Shown here piece after piece: positions 46,812 through 54,407 of a stretch of DNA of 64,000 bases. Position numbers and translations under genes: made by a program. Origin of the DNA: Gammaproteobacteria bacterium (GTDB lineage: Bacteria; Pseudomonadota; Gammaproteobacteria; Pseudomonadales; Pseudohongiellaceae); contig JAGYKB010000003.1 in the NCBI GenBank assembly GCA_018401885.1, forward strand, positions 1 through 64,000. Direction: 5' to 3'. Position 1 is the first letter of the stretch. Each line of letters starts with the position of its first letter. Under the pieces are notes generated by a model. That model saw nothing but the letters and a program-made list of their open reading frames with translations. It was not told the DNA's origin and ran no database searches.

Positions 46812-46832
46812 CCATTGTTTAAATACCAATGG
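46812..46832. promoter_or_regulatory. Inverted repeat between pdo and sqr
   Basis: CCATTG (46812-46817) and CAATGG (46827-46832) flank a 9-bp AT-rich spacer, 72 bp upstream of the sqr start on the reverse strand. It may be a regulator site or a hairpin in the polycistronic mRNA that tunes sqr expression. Confidence 0.35.
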
Positions 46833-46856
46833 CTAATAACTAGTAGCTAGTAGTGG

Positions 46857-47747
46857 TTACTTAAAAGCATTAATTGGCACTTTGAGATAGACGAGTCCAT
46901 TGTCCTCGGCTGCAGGAAATTCTCCAGCGCGAACGTTTACCTGTAGCGACGGTAGTATTAAATGCGGCATGGCGAGTGTTTTATCTCGCGCGGTGCGCAT
47001 CTTCACGAACTCATCTTCGCTTATCGAGTCGTTCACATGGATATTGCGCTCACGCTCTTCAGCTATGGTGGTTTCATACTCGAGCTCGCGGTCATTGGGG
47101 CCATAGTCGTGACACATAAACACACGGGTCTCACCTGGAAGCTCGAGCAATTTGTGAATCGAGCGGTAAAGCGTCGCAGCATCGCCCCCAGGAAAATCGG
47201 CACGCGCGGTGCCGGCGTCTGGCATAAACAGCGTATCGCCGACGAATAGCGCATCACCGATCAGATGCGACATACATGCAGGTGTGTGCCCCGGGGTATG
47301 CATTACATGTCCTTCGAGATTTCCGATCTTATAAGTTTCCCCGTCGGTGAATAGGTGATCGAACTGCGAGCCATCGTGAGCAAGTTCGCTATCGATGTTG
47401 TAGATACCGCCGAAAACTTTTTGCACCGTCTTTATCTGTTCGCCAATAGCGAGCTTTCCACCGATATTATCGCGTATGTAGTGGCCCGCAGAAATATGAT
47501 CGGCATGCGCATGCGTCTCTACGATCCACTCGATCTTGAGCTCGTTATCGCGGATAAATTTGATGATAGCATCTGCGCCCTCGTGGCTTATGCCGCCCGA
47601 GGCGTAATCCAAGTCAAGCACGCTATCGATTACTGCGCACGCGGCAGAGCTAGGGTCTTTGACGACATAGGAGAACGTATTGCTCTCGGCATCAAAGAAT
47701 GGCGTAACGACTGGAATCAAAGTACTGTTATCGATTGCTGCGTTCAT
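46857..47747 (-). CDS. pdo: Persulfide dioxygenase, metallo-beta-lactamase fold
   Basis: This 296-residue enzyme oxidises glutathione persulfide to sulfite with one non-heme iron. The metal motif is THAHADH, followed by GHTPACMSHLIGDALFVGDTLF and a CHDYGPN segment. These match the bacterial PDO/Blh-type (ETHE1-related) proteins, which are often linked to sqr. It lies 65 bp after cydB and 116 bp before sqr, so the operon makes sulfane sulfur with SQR and consumes it with PDO. Confidence 0.92.
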   Translation of the reverse strand: MNAAIDNSTLIPVVTPFFDAESNTFSYVVKDPSSAACAVIDSVLDLDYASGGISHEGADAIIKFIRDNELKIEWIVETHAHADHISAGHYIRDNIGGKLAIGEQIKTVQKVFGGIYNIDSELAHDGSQFDHLFTDGETYKIGNLEGHVMHTPGHTPACMSHLIGDALFVGDTLFMPDAGTARADFPGGDAATLYRSIHKLLELPGETRVFMCHDYGPNDRELEYETTIAEERERNIHVNDSISEDEFVKMRTARDKTLAMPHLILPSLQVNVRAGEFPAAEDNGLVYLKVPINAFK

Positions 47748-47812
47748 GTTGACCTCCTTGGTCTCGTACTCTTTCTAATTCAAAAGTGATTGGTTTCAAA
47801 TTTTTAAGATGT

Positions 47813-48805
47813 TTATTCGTAGCTCAATGGCCGTGATTTTCCGTAGAAAATTTTATAAATAAATGCTGTGTAGAACAGAATCATGGGGACTGCGATTACT
47901 GTTCCTATGAGTGCAAATTCGAGTGATGCGGTTGAGGCCGCGCTCTCCCAAATATCAAGTTTACCGATGACGATATCTGGAAAGATGCTATACGCGAGTC
48001 CTAGCGCCATCATCAGACACATCACGACCATGCACACGAAGACAATCCAGCCATAACCCGCTCTTAGGATTTCTTCCTTAGACAAAACCCAGAGCGCGGT
48101 GACGTAGGCAACGCCTGTCATTAGTGGGATAGGGAGTAAGCCGATTGCTGCGGGCAGTGTGAACCACTTCGCCGCAATCGTGCTGCTCGCAATGGGCGTC
48201 GCAATAGAGATTAGGAAGAGACCGACGCCCATCGGCAAAATGGCTGTGCGCGCCCATTTGGCAGCTTTCGTATAGATATCCCCAGAACTTTTTATGAATA
48301 ACCATCCGCACCCAAGTACAACATAGAAGGCGGGAAGTGAGAGAGCGATTGCGATCGAGAATGCGATGCTAGTGAGGCCGCTTTCGAGTCCCATAACATA
48401 GCTGCCGAGCATCCAGCCCTGCGCCATAGCTGCTAGAAGCGAACCTATGAAGAACAGTTTGTTCCATAGGCTTTTGTATTCTGCAGTAACCTTAACACGG
48501 AAATCGAATGCTACACCCCTAAGAATCAAGCCAAATAACATGAGCGTAACTGGGATATAAAGGTGTGTCAGGATCAAGCCGTGTGCGCTAGGGAAGGCGA
48601 TGAGCAGAATGCCAATGCCGAGCACTATCCAAGTCTCGTTTGCGTCCCAGAAAGGCCCAATGGTTTCAATCATGCGGTCTTTCTCATCGTCGGTTGCTAG
48701 CGGGAGCAAGATTCCAATACCGAGATCGTAGCCGTCTAGAATAATATAGAGCAGTAGGGCTAGCCCCATTAGGCTTACAAAAATTAGCGGTAGCCAATAC
48801 TCCAT
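47813..48805 (-). CDS. cydB: Cytochrome bd-type quinol oxidase subunit II (CioB-like)
   Basis: A 330-residue, eight-helix membrane protein of the CydB family, starting MEYWLPLIFVSLMGLALLLYIILDGYDLGIG (quoted in part) with the hallmark DGYDLG and FWDANETWIVLG segments. It forms the oxidase with CydA. The ATG overlaps the cydA stop by one base. Bd oxidases tolerate sulfide, unlike heme-copper oxidases, which fits co-expression with sulfide detoxification genes. Confidence 0.96.
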   Translation of the reverse strand: MEYWLPLIFVSLMGLALLLYIILDGYDLGIGILLPLATDDEKDRMIETIGPFWDANETWIVLGIGILLIAFPSAHGLILTHLYIPVTLMLFGLILRGVAFDFRVKVTAEYKSLWNKLFFIGSLLAAMAQGWMLGSYVMGLESGLTSIAFSIAIALSLPAFYVVLGCGWLFIKSSGDIYTKAAKWARTAILPMGVGLFLISIATPIASSTIAAKWFTLPAAIGLLPIPLMTGVAYVTALWVLSKEEILRAGYGWIVFVCMVVMCLMMALGLAYSIFPDIVIGKLDIWESAASTASLEFALIGTVIAVPMILFYTAFIYKIFYGKSRPLSYE

Positions 48806-50178
48806 TATAAAGCTCCTAGGGTGGCTGCTGATCCAGGCGTGCTTGTGCTAGGCGCAGCGAAATCCATGCTCTCTTTTAGCGAGCGTGCAGGCTTAGAAGA
48901 CATGTGCATAAGCGTAAGGATGTAGAAAACAAGTAAGAATGCATACAGCAGCAGGTATCCGATTAAGGTGCTGAGCACCATGCCACCAGCGTGGTCGGCA
49001 ACAACTTCACTCGCGCGGATATAACCTTGTACAACCCAAGGCTGACGGCCTATTTCGGTGACATACCAGCCTGCGAGGCTTGCGACCCATCCAGCGAAGG
49101 TCATCCAGCTAAGTGTGCGCAATAGCCAAGGGCCGACTTTGTCGCGAAAGAGCGCGTAGCTGCCCCACCAGGCGACTGCGAGCATCAGGAAGCCCATACC
49201 GACCATTACGCGGAAGCTCCAGAAAAGAGGAGCAACTGGTGGGTGCGCGTCTTCGAATTCATTCAATCCTTTAAGTTCGCCATCGACATGATGAGTCAGG
49301 ATTATGCTCGCGAGTTTAGGGACTTCAACGGCGAAATGGGTTGTGCGTGCCTCTTCATCCGGGAAACCGAACAGGGTCAGGGGAGCGCCTTTCTCTGTTT
49401 CCCAAATGCCTTCAACCGCAGCGATTTTTGCTGGCTGGTTCTCGAGCGCCACAAGTCCGTGCAGGTCGCCAACAAAGATCTGAATAGGCGCGACTATCGC
49501 GGCGAGCACGACGCCCGTGCGAAGCACTTTCCACGTCGCAGGGCCGTCGACATTCTTACGGGCACGCCATGCACTGATACCTGCTACAAAGAAAGCTGAG
49601 GTAAGGAGTGATGCGGTCACCGTGTGAATAAATCGGTACTTGAACGAAGGATTGAATATTATCTCCATCCAGTCGTCGACCATAAACACACCATTCTCGA
49701 TGGTGAAACCTGCAGGCGTATGCATCCATGAGTTGAGGCTGAGAATCCAGAACGCTGAGGTTGTGGTGCCAATCGCAACGAGGAAAGATGAAATTAGGTG
49801 CACGCGGTTAGACACAAGATTTTTTCCGTAAAGCATAATGCCAAGGAAAGAAGCTTCCAGGAAAAAGGCTGTAAGCACTTCGTAACCGAGTAGAGGACCT
49901 GCGATGTTGCCGACTCGCTCCATGAACCCTGGCCAATTGGTGCCAAACTGAAAACTCATGGTGATGCCAGAAACTACGCCTAATGCGAAGGTAAGGGCAA
50001 AAACTTTTACCCAAAAGAAATAGGCGTATTCCCAGTCTTTGTTACCGGTGAGCGTATAGCGTAGGCGGAAAAAAACGAGAAGCCAGCACAGCCCAATGGA
50101 GATGCTAGGAAACAAAATATGGAAACTGATATTGGCAGCAAACTGAATGCGCGAAAGTAGGAAGGGATCGAGTTCCAT
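48805..50178 (-). CDS. cydA: Cytochrome bd-type quinol oxidase subunit I (CioA-like)
   Basis: The 457-residue subunit binds hemes b558, b595 and d and oxidises quinol. Visible features are His20 in FAANISFHILFP, the LGVVSGITMSFQFGTNWPGF stretch, the DDWMEIIFNP segment, and GRQPWVVQG near the C-terminal part. The length and the short region between the quinol-loop helices fit the cyanide-insensitive (CIO, short Q-loop) type. It is the first large gene of the operon controlled by the -24/-12 promoter at 50407-50422. Confidence 0.95.
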   Translation of the reverse strand: MELDPFLLSRIQFAANISFHILFPSISIGLCWLLVFFRLRYTLTGNKDWEYAYFFWVKVFALTFALGVVSGITMSFQFGTNWPGFMERVGNIAGPLLGYEVLTAFFLEASFLGIMLYGKNLVSNRVHLISSFLVAIGTTTSAFWILSLNSWMHTPAGFTIENGVFMVDDWMEIIFNPSFKYRFIHTVTASLLTSAFFVAGISAWRARKNVDGPATWKVLRTGVVLAAIVAPIQIFVGDLHGLVALENQPAKIAAVEGIWETEKGAPLTLFGFPDEEARTTHFAVEVPKLASIILTHHVDGELKGLNEFEDAHPPVAPLFWSFRVMVGMGFLMLAVAWWGSYALFRDKVGPWLLRTLSWMTFAGWVASLAGWYVTEIGRQPWVVQGYIRASEVVADHAGGMVLSTLIGYLLLYAFLLVFYILTLMHMSSKPARSLKESMDFAAPSTSTPGSAATLGAL

Positions 50179-50225
50179 TGGTAGTGTCTCCGAGGGGCGT
50201 GAGGTCTTCTGGTCTAAGATGCTGG

Positions 50226-50315
50226 TTAGAGCAGGTAGGTCCAGATAGCCCAGCAGACGAGTGCAGTGGTTGGCGCTACGAACATCATGAGGACCATATT
50301 TTTAATGTGTATCAT
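50226..50315 (-). CDS. Possible small membrane peptide upstream of cydA
   Basis: A 29-residue frame encodes MIHIKNMVLMMFVAPTTALV and ends CWAIWTYLL, a single hydrophobic helix with a short basic N-terminus. A purine-rich GAGAGAC precedes the ATG by about 6 bases. It sits between the predicted sigma-54 start site and cydA, 47 bp from cydA. Small subunits of this size (CydX, DUF2474) accompany many bd oxidases, but usually downstream of cydB, and no sequence signature proves the relationship. Confidence 0.45.
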   Translation of the reverse strand: MIHIKNMVLMMFVAPTTALVCWAIWTYLL

Positions 50316-50406
50316 CGTTTTGTCTCTCTATCTGGCGTGGACGGTGAGTGAGGGCTGCGACCCTTTGCTCCCCTAAGCAATAAATTAGGATTTACGCTGA
50401 AGTGAT

Positions 50407-50422
50407 TGCAGTGACCGTGCCA
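50407..50422 (-). promoter_or_regulatory. Sigma-54 (-24/-12) promoter of the cyd-pdo-sqr operon
   Basis: Reverse strand reads TGGCACGGTCACTGCA, matching TGGCACG-N4-TTGCA with one mismatch (CTGCA). The predicted start of transcription is near 50396, giving an 80-nt leader to the small ORF. The divergent fisR gene encodes the matching class of activator. Confidence 0.75.
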
Positions 50423-50528
50423 ACTTTCACATGGTCCACTAAATGCTTGTTTTAAAAGATTAAATATCTCATATCCGCGTATTTCTGAGGTGGCGTGGTG
50501 TTCTAAGCGCTCAATGGGTGAACATGGG

Positions 50529-50563
50529 TGTCATAAATGTCTATAATTTTGACATAAACGACA
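50529..50563. promoter_or_regulatory. 35-bp dyad, candidate FisR enhancer site
   Basis: TGTC at 50529-50532 pairs with GACA at 50560-50563, and ATGTC at 50537-50541 with GACAT at 50551-50555. Both arm pairs share the same centre, 50546, about 150 bp upstream of the predicted start site of the cyd transcript. That is normal enhancer distance for a sigma-54 activator. It also lies 35 bp before fisR, allowing autoregulation. Confidence 0.6.
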
Positions 50564-50597
50564 AATATGCCAATATTGACATTCAAGGAGAGCCGCT

Positions 50598-52004
50598 ATG
50601 CAGCTAATTGCCAGTAACAAGGCGCGTGATCTTGGCGCCATGCTCGAGGGCTATGAATGCCCTGCCATTCTCGTCTCTGCCGACTACGAAATACTTGCGA
50701 CTAATCAACATTACCGTGACTCGTTCGGCGAAATTGAGTTCACCAAGACGCCACGCTGCTACGAGGTGTCGCACGGTTATTCCAAGCCCTGCGATCAGTC
50801 TGGGGAGGACTGTCCGCTTGGTGCCGCAGTGGCGTCGGGGCATAAAGAGCGAGTGCTGCACATTCACCAAACACCTCGCGGCCGGGAACATGTCGATGTC
50901 GAGATGCTGCCGATTCACAACGCCGAGGGTGATCTTGCCTATTTTGTCGAGCTTTTGCGGCCCGTTCCGCTTGCTAGCGGCGAGGTGTCGACTCAGGAGC
51001 TTGTCGGATCGAGCCCGCCTTTTGAGAAGATGCTGGAAAAGATCGCACGTGTTGGTGCAACCGATGCGTCCGTTTTGCTGCTAGGTGAATCGGGTACGGG
51101 CAAGGAACTTGCCGCCCGAGCGATTCATCTGGCGAGCAAGCGTAGCACAAAACCGATGGTCACCCTCGAGTGCGCTGGGCTATCGGATTCGCTGTTTGAG
51201 AGCGAGCTTTTTGGTCATGTTAAGGGTGCGTTTACTGGGGCACAGAACAACAAGAAAGGCTTAGTCGAGCTTGCCCACGGAGGTACTCTATTTCTTGATG
51301 AGTTGGGGGATATCCCTCTTGGTATGCAGGTCAAGCTGCTGCGATTACTCGAGACAGGGACTTTCCGCCCGGTTGGTAGCGGTGAAGTTAAAACCTCAAA
51401 CTTTCGATTGATCTGCGCAACGCATAAAAACCTCTTGGCGATGGTGAATGCAGGTGAGTTTAGGAACGACCTATTTTATCGAATCAACGTGTTCCCGATC
51501 GCTATACCCTCACTCGCCGAACGCCTAAGCGACCTCCCTGTCTTGAGCAAAGCGATACTCTCGCGCTTTGCAGGAGGCGATAAGTATCATCTGACCAGTT
51601 CGGCAATTCGGACGCTTGCCGCCTACCGATTTCGCGGTAACATTCGAGAGTTGAGAAACTTGCTCTATCGCGCGATTGTGCTAGCCGACACTAATGTTAT
51701 CGACAGCCGCGTCATCGAACTGTGCTTCGAAGAGGATAATCTCATCAAAGCGTCTAAAGGTGATCAGCCAATCCACAGTGATTCCGCACAGAGTGATCCG
51801 GCGGTAGCGAGGGCGCCCACGACGGGGTTGCTCGACGCGCTCATCCCAAATAAGGAAGAAACGCAGTGGCCGTCGCTAAAAGACCTCGAGCGGAGTTACA
51901 TTGAGGCAATGCTCGCCGCGCAGGACGGCGACAAGGCAGCAGTTGCTGCAGCGTTAGGTGTCAGCGAGCGCTCTCTGTACAGAAAGCTCAGCGGCAAAAG
52001 ATAA
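50598..52004 (+). CDS. fisR: FisR-type sigma-54-dependent transcriptional activator
   Basis: The 468-residue activator has an N-terminal PAS-like sensor (about 10-125), an AAA+ domain and a C-terminal Fis-type helix-turn-helix (DKAAVAAALGVSERSLYRKL). Walker A is GESGTGKE (163-170) and the sigma-54 contact motif GAFTGA is at 210-215. The sensor carries Cys54, Cys65 and Cys72, spaced as in FisR of Cupriavidus (Cys53/64/71, as I recall), which senses sulfane sulfur and activates sqr-pdo. The gene is divergent from cydAB-pdo-sqr-sulP. RBS AAGGAG precedes the ATG. Confidence 0.9.
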   Translation: MQLIASNKARDLGAMLEGYECPAILVSADYEILATNQHYRDSFGEIEFTKTPRCYEVSHGYSKPCDQSGEDCPLGAAVASGHKERVLHIHQTPRGREHVDVEMLPIHNAEGDLAYFVELLRPVPLASGEVSTQELVGSSPPFEKMLEKIARVGATDASVLLLGESGTGKELAARAIHLASKRSTKPMVTLECAGLSDSLFESELFGHVKGAFTGAQNNKKGLVELAHGGTLFLDELGDIPLGMQVKLLRLLETGTFRPVGSGEVKTSNFRLICATHKNLLAMVNAGEFRNDLFYRINVFPIAIPSLAERLSDLPVLSKAILSRFAGGDKYHLTSSAIRTLAAYRFRGNIRELRNLLYRAIVLADTNVIDSRVIELCFEEDNLIKASKGDQPIHSDSAQSDPAVARAPTTGLLDALIPNKEETQWPSLKDLERSYIEAMLAAQDGDKAAVAAALGVSERSLYRKLSGKR

Positions 52005-52105
52005 TTAGGAGAGATTTAGATTTAGATCATTGCTAGGAAGTAAGTACTAACTTATTAAAAAGAGTAAGACGAAATTGATTACATTCATAAGCTACGGAGA
52101 GAGCG

Positions 52106-52489
52106 ATGAAGACAATAAAAATAGAACAACAGTTTAGACAGGCGGCAGACGAGGTGTGGGCAATATTTTCTGATGTGACGCGCTGTGACTGGGTGCCGGC
52201 AATCGAAAAAATCACCTTAGTGGGCGACGTGCGTAGTTTCGAGATGGCAGGCCTGGGTGAGGTGCAGGAACGTATCGTCCTGCTCAATGACGAGCAAAGG
52301 AAACTTCAGTATTCGGTGATCAAAGCCCGCTCGGTGCTTGAGCACCATCTCGCCACAATACACGTCACCGAGGCGGAAGAAGGATGCCACTTTTATTGGG
52401 AGACCGAGATCGCGCCAGACGAATTCGCGCCGGCAATCGAGCAGGGCATGCACTCGGCGTTTGCTCAGCTGCAGAAAATCCTCGCCTAA
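52106..52489 (+). CDS. SRPBCC family protein
   Basis: A 127-residue START/Bet v1-like (polyketide cyclase) protein, starting MKTIKIEQQFRQAADEVWAIFSDVTRCDWVPAIEKI (quoted in part), the usual beginning of this fold. These proteins bind hydrophobic ligands in a cavity; no catalytic residues can be named. It is 101 bp downstream of fisR with its own RBS (GGAGAG), so it may be separate or co-transcribed. Ligand unknown. Confidence 0.85.
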   Translation: MKTIKIEQQFRQAADEVWAIFSDVTRCDWVPAIEKITLVGDVRSFEMAGLGEVQERIVLLNDEQRKLQYSVIKARSVLEHHLATIHVTEAEEGCHFYWETEIAPDEFAPAIEQGMHSAFAQLQKILA

Positions 52490-52680
52490 CCGCGCGCTAT
52501 TTTGGTGCGCTGACGCTCGCGAGGTGAGCGTGGTGGTGCACTGACATCAGAGTGCCGCCTTTCATAAGAGGTGAGAACAGAGCTGCGTTATAAGCAGAGT
52601 CGAGCCCTAGAACAGCAAAAATAGCGTACATAGCTGGAAAAAGCAGAGAAATAGAAATATTTTTGCCTAAATAGTGAACT
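52490..52680. other. Intergenic region with inverted repeat upstream of the sRNA promoter
   Basis: This stretch has no supported gene. GCACT at 52538-52542 and AGTGC at 52551-52555 form an inverted repeat whose centre is about 160 bp upstream of the predicted sRNA start, a plausible enhancer position. It does not share the fisR dyad sequence, apart from a GACAT inside the spacer. Confidence 0.4.
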
Positions 52681-52696
52681 TGGTACGGCTGTTGCA
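52681..52696 (+). promoter_or_regulatory. Sigma-54 (-24/-12) promoter of a predicted sRNA
   Basis: TGGTACGGCTGTTGCA matches TGGYACR-N4-TTGCA completely. With GC of the -12 element at 52694-52695, transcription would start near 52707. No start codon with RBS and long frame follows before the terminator at 52798. Confidence 0.75.
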
Positions 52697-52706
52697 TCGT
52701 TTAAGG

Positions 52707-52831
52707 CACATACTTGAAAACGCATTCCGATGTGTGAGGAGATTCTCTCCCTCTCTCGCCACACCGATGTGCACCAACCTAGTTTTCGGTATTCTTGAAC
52801 CCGCCAGCGTCTCGCTCGGCGGGTTTTTTTT
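52707..52831 (+). ncRNA. Predicted sigma-54-dependent small RNA
   Basis: About 125 nt lie between the -24/-12 promoter and a strong intrinsic terminator, with no coding frame of note. The RNA would contain a GGAGA-UUC-UCUCC hairpin (52738-52750) inside possible GTGTG/CACAC arms (52732-52736, 52760-52764). It also has a pyrimidine-rich stretch (52746-52760) able to pair with Shine-Dalgarno sequences, and a direct repeat CCGATGTG at 52727 and 52764. It is unlike Qrr or CrcZ as far as I recall. FisR, encoded upstream, is a candidate activator. Confidence 0.55.
52798..52831 (+). terminator. Intrinsic terminator
   Basis: AACCCGCC (52798-52805) pairs with GGCGGGTT (52818-52825), with AGCG/CGCT pairing inside after a bulged C, and is followed by eight T. 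It terminates the predicted sRNA and any readthrough from the SRPBCC gene. Confidence 0.93.
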
Positions 52832-52848
52832 AATCGGCTCTCTATAGC

Positions 52849-53034
52849 CTATAGCGCGTCACAGCTCTTCGCAGTTTTTCCGCTTTTTGCAGCTACACTC
52901 GCAATCGCTTTCTCTCTACTCTCGCGCGTTTTGCCCGGCCCATAACAAGTGTCTACTAGCCATCCGAAGATTTGGCTTGCAGGATTTGAGTACAGCGCGA
53001 TAATCACCGCTTCGATCACTTGAGTTGCACCCAT
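52849..53034 (-). CDS. Small hypothetical protein
   Basis: A 61-residue frame starts at the ATG in CCATGG (53032-53034) and reads MGATQVIEAVIIALYSNPAS, then a Trp/Tyr-containing middle (FGWLVDTCYGPG) and a basic tail (KTRESREKAIASVAAKSGK). Codon use looks like the neighbouring genes. The CCATGG palindrome also supplies the start of the divergent oxygenase gene, so the two starts overlap. No clear RBS is visible and the function is unknown; it could be a chance frame. Confidence 0.4.
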   Translation of the reverse strand: MGATQVIEAVIIALYSNPASQIFGWLVDTCYGPGKTRESREKAIASVAAKSGKTAKSCDAL

Positions 53035-53746
53035 GGTCAGACAGGTAGCAAAGTCCTTCACCGGGTCTCACTTTGATGATGAGGCGTTATTCGCAAAAAT
53101 CGCCAAGGAGATAACTGAGCAAGGGTTCAGCATCAATCCTGCCGCCATGCCGATGCCGCTGATTACGGCGCTGCACGATCACGTCTTGTCGATTAATGAC
53201 GATAAGTTCTCCGCAGCCGGCATTGGCCGAGGTAACCGCTTTACCCGCAGCAAGTTCGTTCGCACAGACGAAATCTGCTGGATCGAGGGCAATTCAGAGG
53301 CAGGACGCGACTGGTTACAGTGGGCGCAATCGCTGCAAACCTATCTCAATAGGCATCTGTTGCTAGGTTTATTCTCCTTCGAAAGTCATTTCTCCCTCTA
53401 TAGCCCAGGCGACTACTACAAACGCCACAAAGATGCCTTCAAAGGCGAGGCAAATCGGGTTCTCTCGCTGGTGCTCTACCTTAATCCCGGTTGGACCGCG
53501 CATGATGGCGGTGAGCTTGTGCTTTACCCATCGGACGCGGAAACAGAGTCGCAAAATTTGCCTGCTCTACTCGGAGCGGGTCTGCCTACTGAGACCAAGG
53601 TTACCCCGCTCATGGGGACTTTAGTGCTTTTTCTTAGCGAAGATTTCCCCCACGAAGTCCTGCCCGCCACTCGCGACCGCTACGCCATCGCCGGCTGGTA
53701 TCGAGTAAACACCTCGGTTAGCGACAGAGTCGACCCGCCGCGGTAG
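53033..53746 (+). CDS. 2-oxoglutarate/Fe(II)-dependent dioxygenase, SM-20/PKHD-like
   Basis: The 237-residue protein has the double-stranded beta-helix triad H132-x-D134 (RHKDAF) and H207 (FPHEV), with Arg216 (DRYAIAGWYR) placed to bind 2-oxoglutarate. The YSPGDYYKRHKD and LNPGWTAHDGGELVLY segments are typical of prolyl-hydroxylase-like enzymes, which hydroxylate protein residues. No RBS precedes the ATG at 53033, so the true start is uncertain. It is convergent with the Lrp-type gene (3 bp between stops). Confidence 0.88.
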   Translation: MVRQVAKSFTGSHFDDEALFAKIAKEITEQGFSINPAAMPMPLITALHDHVLSINDDKFSAAGIGRGNRFTRSKFVRTDEICWIEGNSEAGRDWLQWAQSLQTYLNRHLLLGLFSFESHFSLYSPGDYYKRHKDAFKGEANRVLSLVLYLNPGWTAHDGGELVLYPSDAETESQNLPALLGAGLPTETKVTPLMGTLVLFLSEDFPHEVLPATRDRYAIAGWYRVNTSVSDRVDPPR

Positions 53747-53749
53747 ACG

Positions 53750-54226
53750 CTAACTCGGCACCGGAATCTTCAAGGTTTCTTTAACCTGCTCCATCACCAC
53801 GTAACTCGTCGACTCCTGCACGCCGGGCAGGGTGAGAAGGGTATCGCCAAGCAACTCGCGATACGCACCCATATTTGCGACCCGAGCCTTGATTAGGTAG
53901 TCGAAATTGCCCGACACAAGATGGCATTCTTGCACCGACTCGAGCGCCAGAGCTGCCTCTGTAAACTCTGCGAAGATGTCTGGAGACTTGCGAGCGAGGC
54001 GAATCTGCACAAACACCACAAGGCCTGCCTCTAGCTGCGCCGGATTGAGGATCGCACAATAGCCGCGGATCACGCCATCGCGCTCCATTCGCTTTACTCG
54101 CTCCATACACGGGGTAGTGGTAAGACCTACCCTGCGGGCAAGCTCGGCATAGCTTATGCGACCGTTAGCCTGCAGCTCTCTGAGGATTTTTCGATCGATT
54201 CTAGATAGAGATTTGGGCTGCTTCAT
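53750..54226 (-). CDS. Lrp/AsnC family transcriptional regulator
   Basis: A 158-residue regulator with an N-terminal winged helix-turn-helix (LSRIDRKILRELQANGRISYAELARRVGLTTTPCMERVKRME, quoted in part; about residues 6-55) and a C-terminal RAM ligand-binding domain (CHLVSGNFDYLIKARV, LPGVQESTSYVVME). It is divergent from alanine dehydrogenase with about 180 bp between the starts, the common arrangement of an amino-acid-responsive activator of ald (BkdR/AldR-like). Confidence 0.93.
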   Translation of the reverse strand: MKQPKSLSRIDRKILRELQANGRISYAELARRVGLTTTPCMERVKRMERDGVIRGYCAILNPAQLEAGLVVFVQIRLARKSPDIFAEFTEAALALESVQECHLVSGNFDYLIKARVANMGAYRELLGDTLLTLPGVQESTSYVVMEQVKETLKIPVPS

Positions 54227-54407
54227 TTAGTTTTGCCAGATGATTTAACTAACTTATAGATATAAATTCAGACTTTATCTCATTTTTAGGTGCAGATGTA
54301 AGGATATTTGCCAATTGTATTTTGAGCCCCTTGGCTATACTTCTTGGCGTATTAACTGCGTGCATTTTGCGCGTGGGTATCCAGGATGAGTCATGAGGAG
54401 AGCGACA

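Noticed and set aside
52497-52697. 66-residue reverse-strand frame beginning MQQPYQVHYLGK
   Set aside because: It overlaps the predicted sigma-54 promoter and the inverted repeat, has no clear RBS, and its residues show no domain.
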